Shown: in pieces, positions 43,086 through 51,997 of the stretch
Numbering within the stretch: position 1 is the first letter of the stretch
Layout: each line of letters begins with the position of its first letter
Assembly: GCA_016219285.1 (NCBI GenBank)
Contig: JACRNJ010000002.1
Span: forward strand, 1-52,504
DNA: 52,504 bases
Direction: 5' to 3'
Origin: Deltaproteobacteria bacterium
GTDB lineage: Bacteria; Desulfobacterota; GWC2-55-46; UBA9637
Program-made: the position numbers and the translations under genes
Notes under the pieces: model-generated
Database searches by the model: none
What the model was told of the DNA's origin: nothing
Seen by the model: only the letters and a program-made list of their open reading frames with translations

Positions 43086-44108
43086 ATGGAAACACTTATT
43101 GAACAGACGGCAGAGAAATCCTTAAAAGATAAAATCATTGACCTCATCCAGAAAGAAGTCCCTGATTACATGAACAACTTTTTTTACTGCATGGGGGCAA
43201 CACCCCTGATTCTCTTTCTTGTTGCAGCGGCAACAGGCATTCTTATGACCTTCTATTATATACCTTATCCGGAAAAGGCATACGAAAGTGTCATGGCTAT
43301 AACCAGTGAAATATACCTCGGTTGGTTTATACGGGGTCTGCATAAGGTGTCTATCACCATGATGATATTTACCCTTTCCCTTCATCTTGTCAGGGTTTTT
43401 GTGACCCGTGCATATAAAACCCATGGAGAATTAAAATGGCTGATAGGCACAATGCTCTTTTTTACAACACTTGCAATGGGATTTACAGGCTACTCACTTG
43501 TCTATGATCAAGTATCATATTGGGGCATGACAGTTGTAATGAATATGGCAGAAGAGATGCCCCTTTTCGGCCCCCCGCTTGCCTATCTTTTAAGGGGTGG
43601 CGCAGAGGTGTCAGAGCTTACACTTCTCCGTTTGTATGATCTCCATACCAAATTATTGCCTGTGCTTTTAATTCTCTTGATAGGCGGCCACATTATTGCA
43701 ATAACGGTTCTTGGTTTTGCAAAGGTGGAGGGTTCAGAAGGCAAACACCTGTTCTATCCCGAGCATGCAATGAAGGTGGGGCTTGTTGCCATCGGCCTTC
43801 TTATACTCATGATTAACCTTGTTATGATATTTCCGCCGACCATCGGGCAAATGGCAAATCCATCAGAGGTTGCATCAAATGTGGCGCCGCCGTGGTATTT
43901 TTCTGCTGTATATAAATGGATAACCATCGCGCCGAGGCAGCCGGCGCTTTTTGCCCTTTTGTTTTTTTCGGCGATATTTGTCTTGTATCCCTACATAGAC
44001 AGATTTCTTACAGAGAGGGGATTTAATATGGGAAGGATAAATATCGTTCTCGGAACAGTCGCTGTTGCGATCTTTTCCATGCTCACGATATGGAATGTTT
44101 TGTTTTAA
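43086..44108 (+). CDS. Cytochrome b of a bc-type quinol complex
   Basis: 340 residues, combining a b6-type four-helix part with a subunit-IV-like part. Heme ligands are the paired His residues in RGLHKVSITMMIFTLSLHLVRV and LHTKLLPVLLILLIGGHIIA. The Qo-site motif PEWY appears as PPWY (near residue 262). With Rieske and an octaheme cytochrome in the same operon it should oxidise quinol and pass electrons to the octaheme protein. Confidence 0.88.
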   Translation: METLIEQTAEKSLKDKIIDLIQKEVPDYMNNFFYCMGATPLILFLVAAATGILMTFYYIPYPEKAYESVMAITSEIYLGWFIRGLHKVSITMMIFTLSLHLVRVFVTRAYKTHGELKWLIGTMLFFTTLAMGFTGYSLVYDQVSYWGMTVVMNMAEEMPLFGPPLAYLLRGGAEVSELTLLRLYDLHTKLLPVLLILLIGGHIIAITVLGFAKVEGSEGKHLFYPEHAMKVGLVAIGLLILMINLVMIFPPTIGQMANPSEVASNVAPPWYFSAVYKWITIAPRQPALFALLFFSAIFVLYPYIDRFLTERGFNMGRINIVLGTVAVAIFSMLTIWNVLF

Positions 44109-44127
44109 GATAAAACAGGAAATAGTA

Positions 44128-44191
44128 CTAGGGTGGGCTGCGCCCACCAAAAAATATGGTTGATTGTAATGGTGGGCATAGCCCACCCTAC
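44128..44191. repeat. REP pair (inverted) between cytochrome b and octaheme genes
   Basis: GGGTGGGC-tgc-GCCCACC at 44131-44148 (foot CTAG) and its mirror GGTGGGC-ata-GCCCACCCTAC at 44171-44191. Same family as the REPs flanking the RAYT gene at 24.1-24.7 kb. Confidence 0.8.
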
Positions 44192-44221
44192 TATGCCATA
44201 AAACAATATGGAGGAGATACC

Positions 44222-45574
44222 ATGCAGACCAAGGATTTCAATCTCATGAAGTATTTTATCGGTGCGCTAAGCCTCATCCTTTTTATAGCGCTCACCATAG
44301 TCGGTTATGTAGAGGTAAAGGCAAGCAAGGAAGAGATACGGCCGTATATATCAGCGCAGAACAAAAAGTGCATTGACTGCCACATTAAAAAGGGTATAGG
44401 AGAGGGGCAGATTAATGACTGGAAACAAAGCCGTCATGCTGAAAAAGGCATTGGCTGCATTGAATGCCACAAGGCGGATGGAAAAGACCCTGACGCCTTT
44501 AAACATGAGGGTTTCATAGTTGCCACCATTGTGTCGCCAAAGGACTGCAGCAAATGTCATGAGGATGAAGGAAAGGAGTTTCAGGAATCTCACCATGCCC
44601 AGGCGGCTAAATTTATCGGCTCTCTTGACAATATACTCGGCAATATTGTTGAAGGCCCTGCTGCTGCCAATTCCGGCTGCAGGCAGTGTCATGGAAGCGA
44701 GGTAAAGGTTTTGGCAAACGGCAAGCTGGATTCTGCAACATGGCCGAATACAGGCATGGGCAGGATAAATCCTGACGGCTCAAAAGGCTCATGCTCCGCC
44801 TGTCATGCGCGGCACAGTTTTTCTAAAGCCCAGTCAAGGCAGCCTGAAAACTGCGGCAAATGCCACATGGGGCCGGATCATCCGCAATTGGAAATCTATA
44901 ATGAAAGCAAGCACGGCATCCTCTATAATGCCAATAAGGATAAGATGAATCTTAAAAATCCAAAGGAAAAATGGATTGTAGGAAAGGATTATCTCTATCC
45001 AACCTGCGCTTCATGCCATATGAGCGCGACGGAAACACAAAAGGTAACCCACGATGTGGGAAAGCGCATATCGTGGACGCTCAGGCCGGTAATTTCAACC
45101 AAGCTTGAGAATTGGGAGGCGAAGCGCAAGGCAATGAAGGATGTGTGCCAATCCTGCCACGGCCCGGAGCAGGTGGAGAATTTTTATAAACAGTTTGACG
45201 ACGGCGTAAATCTTTATAATGATAAGTTTGCAAAACCGGCAAAAGAGGCGATGGATAAACTCAAAGAGGCCAAAAAGATAACGGCAACGCCGTTTGACGA
45301 TAAGATTGAGTGGACATTCTACGAACTCTGGCACCATGAGGGAAGACGGGCAAGGCACGGTCTGTCCATGATGGGGCCTGACTTTACCCAGTGGCACGGC
45401 TTCTATGAGGTGGCAAAGCATTTTTACAATAAATTCATACCGGAGTTGCAAGAACTTAACCCAAAACTTGCCAGCGAGATACTGGCAAGGGAAGAACACA
45501 AATGGAAGAAAGGGCTTTCAAAAGAGGATGTTGCAAAGACTATGGAATATTATCAGGAGAGGTATAAGCAGTAA
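44222..45574 (+). CDS. Octaheme cytochrome c of the hydroxylamine oxidoreductase (HAO) family
   Basis: 450 residues from ATG 44222 (GGAGGAGATACC). N-terminal membrane anchor (about 10-30) and eight CxxCH motifs at 50, 79, 109, 153, 191, 211, 262 and 309. The C-terminal RRARHGLSMMGPDFTQWHGFYEV is the HAO-family signature. The crosslinking Tyr of true HAO appears to be Phe388 here, as in reductive epsilon-type HAO. Together with Rieske/cytochrome b and nitrogen-type RNA control this suggests reduction of nitrite or hydroxylamine. Function is inferred, not shown. Confidence 0.82.
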   Translation: MQTKDFNLMKYFIGALSLILFIALTIVGYVEVKASKEEIRPYISAQNKKCIDCHIKKGIGEGQINDWKQSRHAEKGIGCIECHKADGKDPDAFKHEGFIVATIVSPKDCSKCHEDEGKEFQESHHAQAAKFIGSLDNILGNIVEGPAAANSGCRQCHGSEVKVLANGKLDSATWPNTGMGRINPDGSKGSCSACHARHSFSKAQSRQPENCGKCHMGPDHPQLEIYNESKHGILYNANKDKMNLKNPKEKWIVGKDYLYPTCASCHMSATETQKVTHDVGKRISWTLRPVISTKLENWEAKRKAMKDVCQSCHGPEQVENFYKQFDDGVNLYNDKFAKPAKEAMDKLKEAKKITATPFDDKIEWTFYELWHHEGRRARHGLSMMGPDFTQWHGFYEVAKHFYNKFIPELQELNPKLASEILAREEHKWKKGLSKEDVAKTMEYYQERYKQ

Positions 45575-45657
45575 CTTAAATACCGTGTTTCGTGTCCGTT
45601 ATCCATGACCGTTTAAAGGATTTTTTACGGACACGGATACGGATGACGGTTTTTAAC

Positions 45658-45790
45658 TGATACGTCGCAGTATCATTTTAAAAAAGGCAAAGAAGCCTTC
45701 TATTTAGTAAGCAGTAAGTAGTAAGTGGTAAGTAGTTACAACTTACCACTCACGATTTACGACTTACGATCTTTAAAGAGGGCGTTTTCA
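45658..45790 (+). ncRNA. ANTAR-target leader L4, with tandem repeats in the terminator loop
   Basis: P1: TGATAC / GTATCA (45658-45675), hexaloop GTCGCA (G1, G4). P2: AAGGC / GCCTT (45684-45699), hexaloop AAAGAA. Terminator: GCCTTC (45695-45700) with GAGGGC (45778-45783), then TTTT. The long loop holds a tandem repeat block including a perfect AGTGGTAAGT / ACTTACCACT hairpin. Confidence 0.75.
45705..45772. repeat. Heptamer-type tandem repeat inside leader L4
   Basis: Variants of AGTAAGT and ACTTACG in both orientations between the two arms of the predicted terminator. Confidence 0.7.
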
Positions 45791-45823
45791 TTTTTATAAA
45801 ATGAAAGATATAGGTATGAAATC

Positions 45824-48244
45824 ATGAAAAATATAAAAAGCAAGGAAAAGCTTGTAGTCATAGGCAACGGCATGGCTGGCATGGCCTGTGTGGAGGAGAT
45901 ACTTAAATTAGACCCCAACAGGTATGAGATAACCGTATTTGGAAAAGAGAGGCATCTTAATTACAACAGGGTTTTGCTTTCACACATCTTAACAGGCGAA
46001 AAGGCTTTAAAAGATATCCTCCTTCATGATTCAGGCTGGTATGAGAAAAACGGCATAAGGCTGCATACAGGTTCAAAAGTTACGGCTATCAGGAGGAGAA
46101 GCTGCATTGTTGCCGCAGAAAACGGCGCAGAAGCGCAGTATGACAAACTTATACTTGCAACAGGCTCAATGCCGTTTATACCGCCTGTTTCCGGCATAGG
46201 GAAAAAAGGCGTTGTCACATTCAGAGATATAGATGATTGTGAGAACTTGAGAAGCCTTTCAAAAAAAGACGGCAGGGCGGTTGTAATAGGCGGCGGGCTG
46301 CTTGGCCTTGAGGCGGCATACGGATTAAAAAGCCTCGGCATGAAAGTCAGTGTTGTGCATCTCATGGACAGACTTATGGAAAGGCAGCTTGATAAGGTTG
46401 CCGCAGAATTTTTGAAACATGATATTGAGAAGCTTGGCATAGAAATACTTTTGGGTAAAGAGACTGTGGAGATTTCAGGAAATGGGCAGGTTGAAGGGTT
46501 GAGATTCAAGGATGGCAGTTCAGTGGATGCGGACATTGTTGTAATGTCAGTCGGCATAAAACCTAATATTGAACTTGCAATGTCTTCGGGCGTATATTGT
46601 GAAAAAGGGATTGTAGTAAGCGATACCATGCAGACCTATGACCCTGCAATCTATTCGGTAGGCGAATGCGTTCAGCACAGAGGCGCCACCTTCGGGCTTG
46701 TTGCGCCTATATTTGAGCAGGCCAGGGTTCTGGCGAACCACCTTGCAGGCGACTCCCGCCTCATATTCAAGAATCAGCCGACTTCAACCAGATTAAAGAT
46801 ACCGGGCATAGACCTGTATTCTGCCGGAGAAATAGACGAAAGGGCAAAGACCGAGGCCATTGAATATCTGGACAGGGGAAGCAGCTTTTATAAAAAACTG
46901 TTGCTTAAAGATAACCGTATTACAGGCATACTGATGTACGGCGATACAGCCGAAGGCCCCCGTCTTTTCTCAAGCCTGCTGCAGACGGAAGATATATCGC
47001 AAAAGCGGCGCAGTATACTTTTTGGAGACGGTATAGCAGGTAATGTTACAGCATCTGTAGAAACAATGCCAAATGATGCAATGGTCTGCGGATGCAACGG
47101 CATTACCAAAGGAATGATAGTTGAGGCAATAGAAAAGAAGGGCCTGTTTACACGGGAGGATGTGAAAAGAGAGACAAAGGCGTCAAGCTCATGCGGAGGC
47201 TGCGGAGCGCTTGTAGATCAGATACTGGAAGCTGTGCTTGGCTCAAGCTTTCAAGGAGGGGCGCAGGCTGCAAATATATGCAGTTGCACCAAGTATTCAC
47301 GGGATGATGTTATAAAGAATATCAGGGAAAAAAGGTTGAAATCGGTAAGAGAGGTTATGGAAACCCTTGGCTGGGAAACAGTTGGGTGCGAGATATGCAG
47401 GCCTGCTATCAATTATTATGCGGCAATGATATGGCCCAAAGAGTATGAGGACGACCAGACCTCAAGATTGGTTAATGAGAGGGCGCATGCCAACATACAG
47501 AAGGACGGCACATTCTCTGTTGTGCCGAGGATGTACGGCGGGGCTACAAATCCTGAGGAATTAAAGAAGATAGCAAATGTGGCAGTTAAGTATAATGTTC
47601 CCCTGGTTAAACTTACCGGCGGCCAGCGTATAGACCTTCTTGGTGTGAAAAAGGAAGACCTCGTGGGCATATGGAAGGAGATTGATATGCCTTCCGGCTA
47701 TGCGTATGGAAAGGCGCTTCGGACTGTAAAGACATGCGTCGGCTCATCGTTTTGCAGATACGGCACACAGGACTCTCTTAATCTCGGCATAGAGATTGAA
47801 AAGAAGTTTGAAGGATTGTGGATGCCTGCAAAGCTCAAGATGTCCGTAAGCGGATGCCCCAGGAACTGCGCCGAATCAGCCATAAAAGACATAGGCATTG
47901 TGGGTGTGAGCGGAGGATGGGAATTATATGTTGGCGGCTGCGGAGGCATAGAGCTTAAAGGGGGCGAGAAGTTGTGTTTCGTGAAATCTGCAGAAGAGGT
48001 TATGGAAATAACCGCTGCATTTATTCAGTATTACAGGGAAGACGCCCATTATGCTGAAAGGACATTTAAGTGGATAAGGCGGGTTGGGTTAAATACAATT
48101 AAGAAGGCTGTTGCGGATGATATGGATAACAGGAAAAAACTCTGTTTAAGGCTGGAAGAGGCGCTAAGTGTGATAAAAGATCCGTGGAAGGAAAGAATAA
48201 AGGAGAAGATAGATGTGTCTTCTCAAATCGCCGCTGTTTGTTGA
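45824..48244 (+). CDS. nirB: NAD(P)H nitrite reductase large subunit
   Basis: 806 residues: FAD- and NAD-binding folds (VIGNGMAGM, VVIGGGLLGLEAAYGL), BFD-like [2Fe-2S] domain (CGCNGITKGMIVEAI...CGGCGALVDQIL), then the siroheme/[4Fe-4S] nitrite reductase half with CVGSSFCRYG and SGCPRNCAES. It reduces nitrite to ammonium. No nirD follows on the plus strand. Leader L4 places it under ANTAR control, so an assimilatory role is likely. The ribosome site at ATG 45824 is weak. Confidence 0.92.
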   Translation: MKNIKSKEKLVVIGNGMAGMACVEEILKLDPNRYEITVFGKERHLNYNRVLLSHILTGEKALKDILLHDSGWYEKNGIRLHTGSKVTAIRRRSCIVAAENGAEAQYDKLILATGSMPFIPPVSGIGKKGVVTFRDIDDCENLRSLSKKDGRAVVIGGGLLGLEAAYGLKSLGMKVSVVHLMDRLMERQLDKVAAEFLKHDIEKLGIEILLGKETVEISGNGQVEGLRFKDGSSVDADIVVMSVGIKPNIELAMSSGVYCEKGIVVSDTMQTYDPAIYSVGECVQHRGATFGLVAPIFEQARVLANHLAGDSRLIFKNQPTSTRLKIPGIDLYSAGEIDERAKTEAIEYLDRGSSFYKKLLLKDNRITGILMYGDTAEGPRLFSSLLQTEDISQKRRSILFGDGIAGNVTASVETMPNDAMVCGCNGITKGMIVEAIEKKGLFTREDVKRETKASSSCGGCGALVDQILEAVLGSSFQGGAQAANICSCTKYSRDDVIKNIREKRLKSVREVMETLGWETVGCEICRPAINYYAAMIWPKEYEDDQTSRLVNERAHANIQKDGTFSVVPRMYGGATNPEELKKIANVAVKYNVPLVKLTGGQRIDLLGVKKEDLVGIWKEIDMPSGYAYGKALRTVKTCVGSSFCRYGTQDSLNLGIEIEKKFEGLWMPAKLKMSVSGCPRNCAESAIKDIGIVGVSGGWELYVGGCGGIELKGGEKLCFVKSAEEVMEITAAFIQYYREDAHYAERTFKWIRRVGLNTIKKAVADDMDNRKKLCLRLEEALSVIKDPWKERIKEKIDVSSQIAAVC

Positions 48245-48278
48245 GCTATCAAACTTGCCCGCTACACAGTCTTTGTAT

Positions 48279-48683
48279 TTAGCCTTTGTCTCTTAAAAAT
48301 GCGCCCAGAGCCTTATCCACTTTGCCTATATGCTCTGTCCACCAGGAAGAAAGCAAACTATTCGTAATGATTACGGTAGAAAGGGTCGCCCCTGTCTGTC
48401 CAAGCTTGTTTTTAAATTCATAAAAATCCTTTCTAAACTGTTTGTGCATGGCCTTGTGGGATGTATAATCAGGGTAGGAATGCCCTTTTTGCAGGTTTTC
48501 TTCCGCGCTGAAATGGGTTTCTATATAATCTTCCAGAAACTTCAACACATTCATAACCTCACCCTTTCCCTTCCCATGTTGACAGGCATCAAACAGGGAA
48601 TTGATTCTTTTAAACAACTCCTTATGCTGATTATCTATATCGGCTATGCCTGTTGCCAATACCTCGGTCCATTGCAGCGCCAT
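48279..48683 (-). CDS. Bacteriohemerythrin
   Basis: 134 residues with the diiron ligand pattern: His19 in DIDNQHKEL, His56 and Glu60 (ETHFSAEE), His75 and His79 (SHKAMH), and the terminal WWTEHIGKVD. Binds O2 or senses oxygen/NO. Next to a nitrogenase region it may scavenge oxygen. AAGGAGG precedes ATG. Confidence 0.92.
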   Translation of the reverse strand: MALQWTEVLATGIADIDNQHKELFKRINSLFDACQHGKGKGEVMNVLKFLEDYIETHFSAEENLQKGHSYPDYTSHKAMHKQFRKDFYEFKNKLGQTGATLSTVIITNSLLSSWWTEHIGKVDKALGAFLRDKG

Positions 48684-48705
48684 AAATCATTGCCTCCTTA
48701 TTTTT

Positions 48706-48754
48706 GTAGGGTGGGCTTTGCCCACCGATAATTGGCGGGCGCAGCCCGCCCTAC
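48706..48754. repeat. REP pair between hemerythrin and fusion-protein genes
   Basis: GTAGGGTGGGC-ttt-GCCCACC (48706-48726) followed by GGCGGGC-gca-GCCCGCCCTAC (48734-48754). The second arm differs in stem sequence but keeps CTAC at the outer end. Confidence 0.78.
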
Positions 48755-48757
48755 TTT

Positions 48758-50311
48758 TTAAAATCCCAGTAGCCTTTCAAAGCCGTCCCAGAGAATCTTT
48801 CTCGCCTCCAGACTCTTCATCGCCCCTTTCCTAAGCATATCCCCGGTATCCTTGCCGTGCAAATAGTTAGTCAGGATTTTTGTTGCAGCCTCCCCATGCT
48901 CCACATCAAGGATAATATGTGATGTCCAGTACTCCAAGTCATTTTCCTCGAGAGATACGCTCTTTTTAAGCCCAGCCACTATTTTCTTAAACATGGCTGG
49001 TATAAGCCATTCAACACCGGGACCAACAGCGCCGAGTCCGATTAGGAACGGTTCGTATCTCGTAAGCATTGTAAGCCGGTCAATAAAATTAGTTACTTCA
49101 GGAATAGGTTTAATTTTTTTCCAATCCTTCTTTTCCAGTCCCAATGCCATCAGGAATTTTCTGAAAAGGGCAGGGTGGGTCTTTTCAGGTGATAAATTTC
49201 CATACTCATCCATAAGGTTTTTAACCATTGACATCCTGTCCCATTCATGGGGAATTTTAGGGATGATATTGGCTATGTAATGTGAGAACATCTTTGCATG
49301 CTGATAATAATGAATGGCAAAGGTATTGACCTGTTCTACAGTCAGGCCTCCTTTAGAGAATCGCTCTAAAAACGGATGATTCACCGCCTCGTGAGAAAAT
49401 ACATCGCGCTTCAACTGTTCAAGAAATTCATGCTGATGGGTTTTACCGTGAAAATCTCTCGTAGGGAAGGAGCGCCTGTCCCCTAATGCTTCTATTGGGG
49501 ATGTCCCCTCCCTATTGCGGGAGACCACAAGGGTCTCCCCTACAGAGACAGGTTCGGAATGAAATTCCATGCTGCCACCCCACACATCCTTTGCCTCTTC
49601 AATAAGTTTTGTTGTTATCTCTTTAAGTCCTTTTTTTTCTGCCAGAGCCTCCACTTCTTTAATCACCATACCCCTCACAAATGAAGGGATACGTTCTATC
49701 TTTTCTTCCGCATCCTTTGACCACTTAAGCATCCTCTGCACCTTTGCCGAGCCCTCTGCCCAGTAATCATACTTCTCCTGCATTAAATCAAGGGTAACAG
49801 CGGCAATATCTTTTTGCCGCGCCATCTTTTCAATCCTCCAGCGGGTCATATCCCTCATAAATCCAGCCGGAATCTTTTCAAGCCTTTCTATTGCATCAGG
49901 GTTCCACTTGACTTCCTTCACCAGCTCTGAATCGGCAGAAGGCTTGTCAATCAATTCAAATCTGTTTCTTCCCGCTCCGCACACAGGACATCTGTGCGGC
50001 GCGCTCCCTTCAGCAACATAACCGCATAAGTTGCATTTATAAACAGATGAGGTAGTAGTGGCGGGTTTCAAACCCGCCACTGCCGGTTTTACCGTTCCCC
50101 CCATTCCTGAATTAAAGCCCTTCAGGACAGGCATGCCGGTCATGGCCTTTCTTGCCTCTCCAACGACATCTTCTGCAATTTCAAGGGTAATAAGGTTGAC
50201 ACCTTTTTCTTTGGCAAATCCTTCAATCCTTGTCTTGGTCATATTCCGCATAAACCCTTCCGGAACCCTTGCCAATCTATTTTTTGCCTCATCAGTCCAT
50301 GTCATATCCAT
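48758..50311 (-). CDS. PCP_red x3 / rubredoxin / heme-oxygenase-like diiron fusion protein
   Basis: 517 residues. Three copies of a 'PCP_red'-type helix-turn motif (at about 4-50, 138-185 and 195-245; W-x3-A-x2-R-L-x2-P-x2-F-M/V-R). A rubredoxin-like CNLCGY...CPVCG between the first and second (Cys93, 96, 108, 111). A C-terminal heme-oxygenase/PqqC-like domain (about 290-517) with several Glu/His candidates for a diiron site. Two linkers are repeat-encoded: 50058-50100 (GLKPATTT) and 49466-49545 (SRNREGTSP). Function unknown; an oxygen or redox-stress enzyme is possible. Confidence 0.7.
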   Translation of the reverse strand: MDMTWTDEAKNRLARVPEGFMRNMTKTRIEGFAKEKGVNLITLEIAEDVVGEARKAMTGMPVLKGFNSGMGGTVKPAVAGLKPATTTSSVYKCNLCGYVAEGSAPHRCPVCGAGRNRFELIDKPSADSELVKEVKWNPDAIERLEKIPAGFMRDMTRWRIEKMARQKDIAAVTLDLMQEKYDYWAEGSAKVQRMLKWSKDAEEKIERIPSFVRGMVIKEVEALAEKKGLKEITTKLIEEAKDVWGGSMEFHSEPVSVGETLVVSRNREGTSPIEALGDRRSFPTRDFHGKTHQHEFLEQLKRDVFSHEAVNHPFLERFSKGGLTVEQVNTFAIHYYQHAKMFSHYIANIIPKIPHEWDRMSMVKNLMDEYGNLSPEKTHPALFRKFLMALGLEKKDWKKIKPIPEVTNFIDRLTMLTRYEPFLIGLGAVGPGVEWLIPAMFKKIVAGLKKSVSLEENDLEYWTSHIILDVEHGEAATKILTNYLHGKDTGDMLRKGAMKSLEARKILWDGFERLLGF

Positions 50312-50330
50312 AAATAAAATTCTCCTTCCA

Positions 50331-50693
50331 TTATTTTATTCTAACCGTACAGTTTGCATCGCAATAATTTTTAACCATTTTCAATCTTTTAAAATCTCCT
50401 TTAAAAGGCTCCATATCTTTAAGGGCTTTATAGAACGTTGCGGCAAGCCTTTTTTTAAGAGGGCCAAAGGGGTCATCCTTATTTAAGGTGTAGTAGGAGT
50501 GGAGTTTGTCTTTGGTCATTCTTAAAACTCCTGTCCTTCTTAAAAGGGCGAGATGTCTGGAAATGGTTGGTTGGGGAAGGTCAATTACAGAAGTCAGGCA
50601 GTTGACGCATATTGTGGAGTTATTCAGAAGCAATATTATCCTCAATCTGATTTCTTCTGAAAATGCAAAAAGTGTATCCTTTATATCCGCCAT
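50331..50693 (-). CDS. ArsR-family regulator, second
   Basis: 120 residues, winged helix with ICVNCLTSVIDLPQPTISRHLALLRRTGVL. Possible metal thiolates: Cys29 and Cys32, plus the C-terminal YCDANC. It lies 20 bases upstream of the fusion protein gene on the same strand and probably regulates it and itself. Confidence 0.85.
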   Translation of the reverse strand: MADIKDTLFAFSEEIRLRIILLLNNSTICVNCLTSVIDLPQPTISRHLALLRRTGVLRMTKDKLHSYYTLNKDDPFGPLKKRLAATFYKALKDMEPFKGDFKRLKMVKNYCDANCTVRIK

Positions 50694-50702
50694 TTATGCA
50701 TT

Positions 50703-50731
50703 ATAATATTCGTATATACGGATATAGTCAA
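50703..50731 (-). promoter_or_regulatory. Promoter and operator of the second ArsR gene
   Basis: On the minus strand TTGACT (50731-50726), 17 bases, TATTAT (50708-50703). The spacer and its edges hold the near-perfect palindrome ATATNCGTATATACGNATAT (50706-50725). It shares ACGGATA with the first ArsR promoter. Confidence 0.7.
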
Positions 50732-50792
50732 GTAGAATTTTTAGTATGGTTTGGTTGGAAAATAGGCATGGCTGATTAAATAACAGGCGGAA

Positions 50793-50835
50793 ATATGAAT
50801 TACGAATTATGAATTACGAATTACGAATTAAGATA
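50793..50835. repeat. Heptamer-type tandem repeat upstream of nifH
   Basis: Five variants of GAATTAC/GAATTAT in tandem. The rest of the 352-base gap holds the ArsR promoter, the sigma-54 promoter and leader L5. Confidence 0.7.
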
Positions 50836-50888
50836 CAGAATCTCAAAAGCCCTTATGCCGCCTACGGTTGCTGCCATTTCACATGGGT

Positions 50889-50904
50889 TGGCACAGGAGT
50901 TGCA
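50889..50904 (+). promoter_or_regulatory. Sigma-54 promoter of nifH
   Basis: TGGCAC-N5-TTGCA, a complete -24/-12 match. The start of transcription would be about 50915, just before hairpin P1 of leader L5. Confidence 0.85.
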
Positions 50905-50917
50905 TTGACATAAAGAT

Positions 50918-51010
50918 GACATAACGAAGTGTCCATAAGAATAATCTAAAGGCAGAGACGCCTTCTTTTAAGCGGTTTCATAGACTTAAACAGAAGGCGT
51001 TTTTATTTTT
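50918..51010 (+). ncRNA. ANTAR-target leader L5 of nifH
   Basis: P1: GACAT / GTGTC (50918-50933, one T-G pair), hexaloop AACGAA. P2: AAGGC / GCCTT (50949-50964), hexaloop AGAGAC. Both have A1 and G4. The terminator pairs GACGCCTTC-type sequence (50957-50965) with GAAGGCG (50993-50999), then T5-A-T5. Confidence 0.85.
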
Positions 51011-51021
51011 GAGAATAATAA

Positions 51022-51912
<891 letters not shown>

Positions 51913-51913
51913 T

Positions 51914-51980
51914 GATTTCAGATTTACGATTTTAGATTTACGATTTGAAATCTTAAATCGTAATTCGTAAATCGTAAATT
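51914..51980. repeat. Heptamer-type tandem repeat between nifH and nifD
   Basis: Variants of TTACGAT, TTTAGAT and AATCGTA in both orientations, filling almost the whole gap; the nifD ribosome site (TGGGAGG) follows. Confidence 0.75.
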
Positions 51981-51997
51981 ACTTGGGAGGTTTAAAG

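Noticed and set aside
45592-45640. Terminator after the octaheme gene (CGTGTCCGT/ACGGACACG)
   Set aside because: Stem is perfect but the loop is about 27 bases and no T run follows the 3' arm; more probably part of a tandem repeat block.
46024-46629. 201-codon minus-strand ORF inside nirB
   Set aside because: Antisense shadow; Ser/Leu-rich translation typical of the reverse frame of a coding sequence.
48279-50693. Hemerythrin and fusion-protein genes as members of the ANTAR regulon
   Set aside because: They are on the other strand and have no two-hairpin leader; the ArsR-type operator explains their control better.
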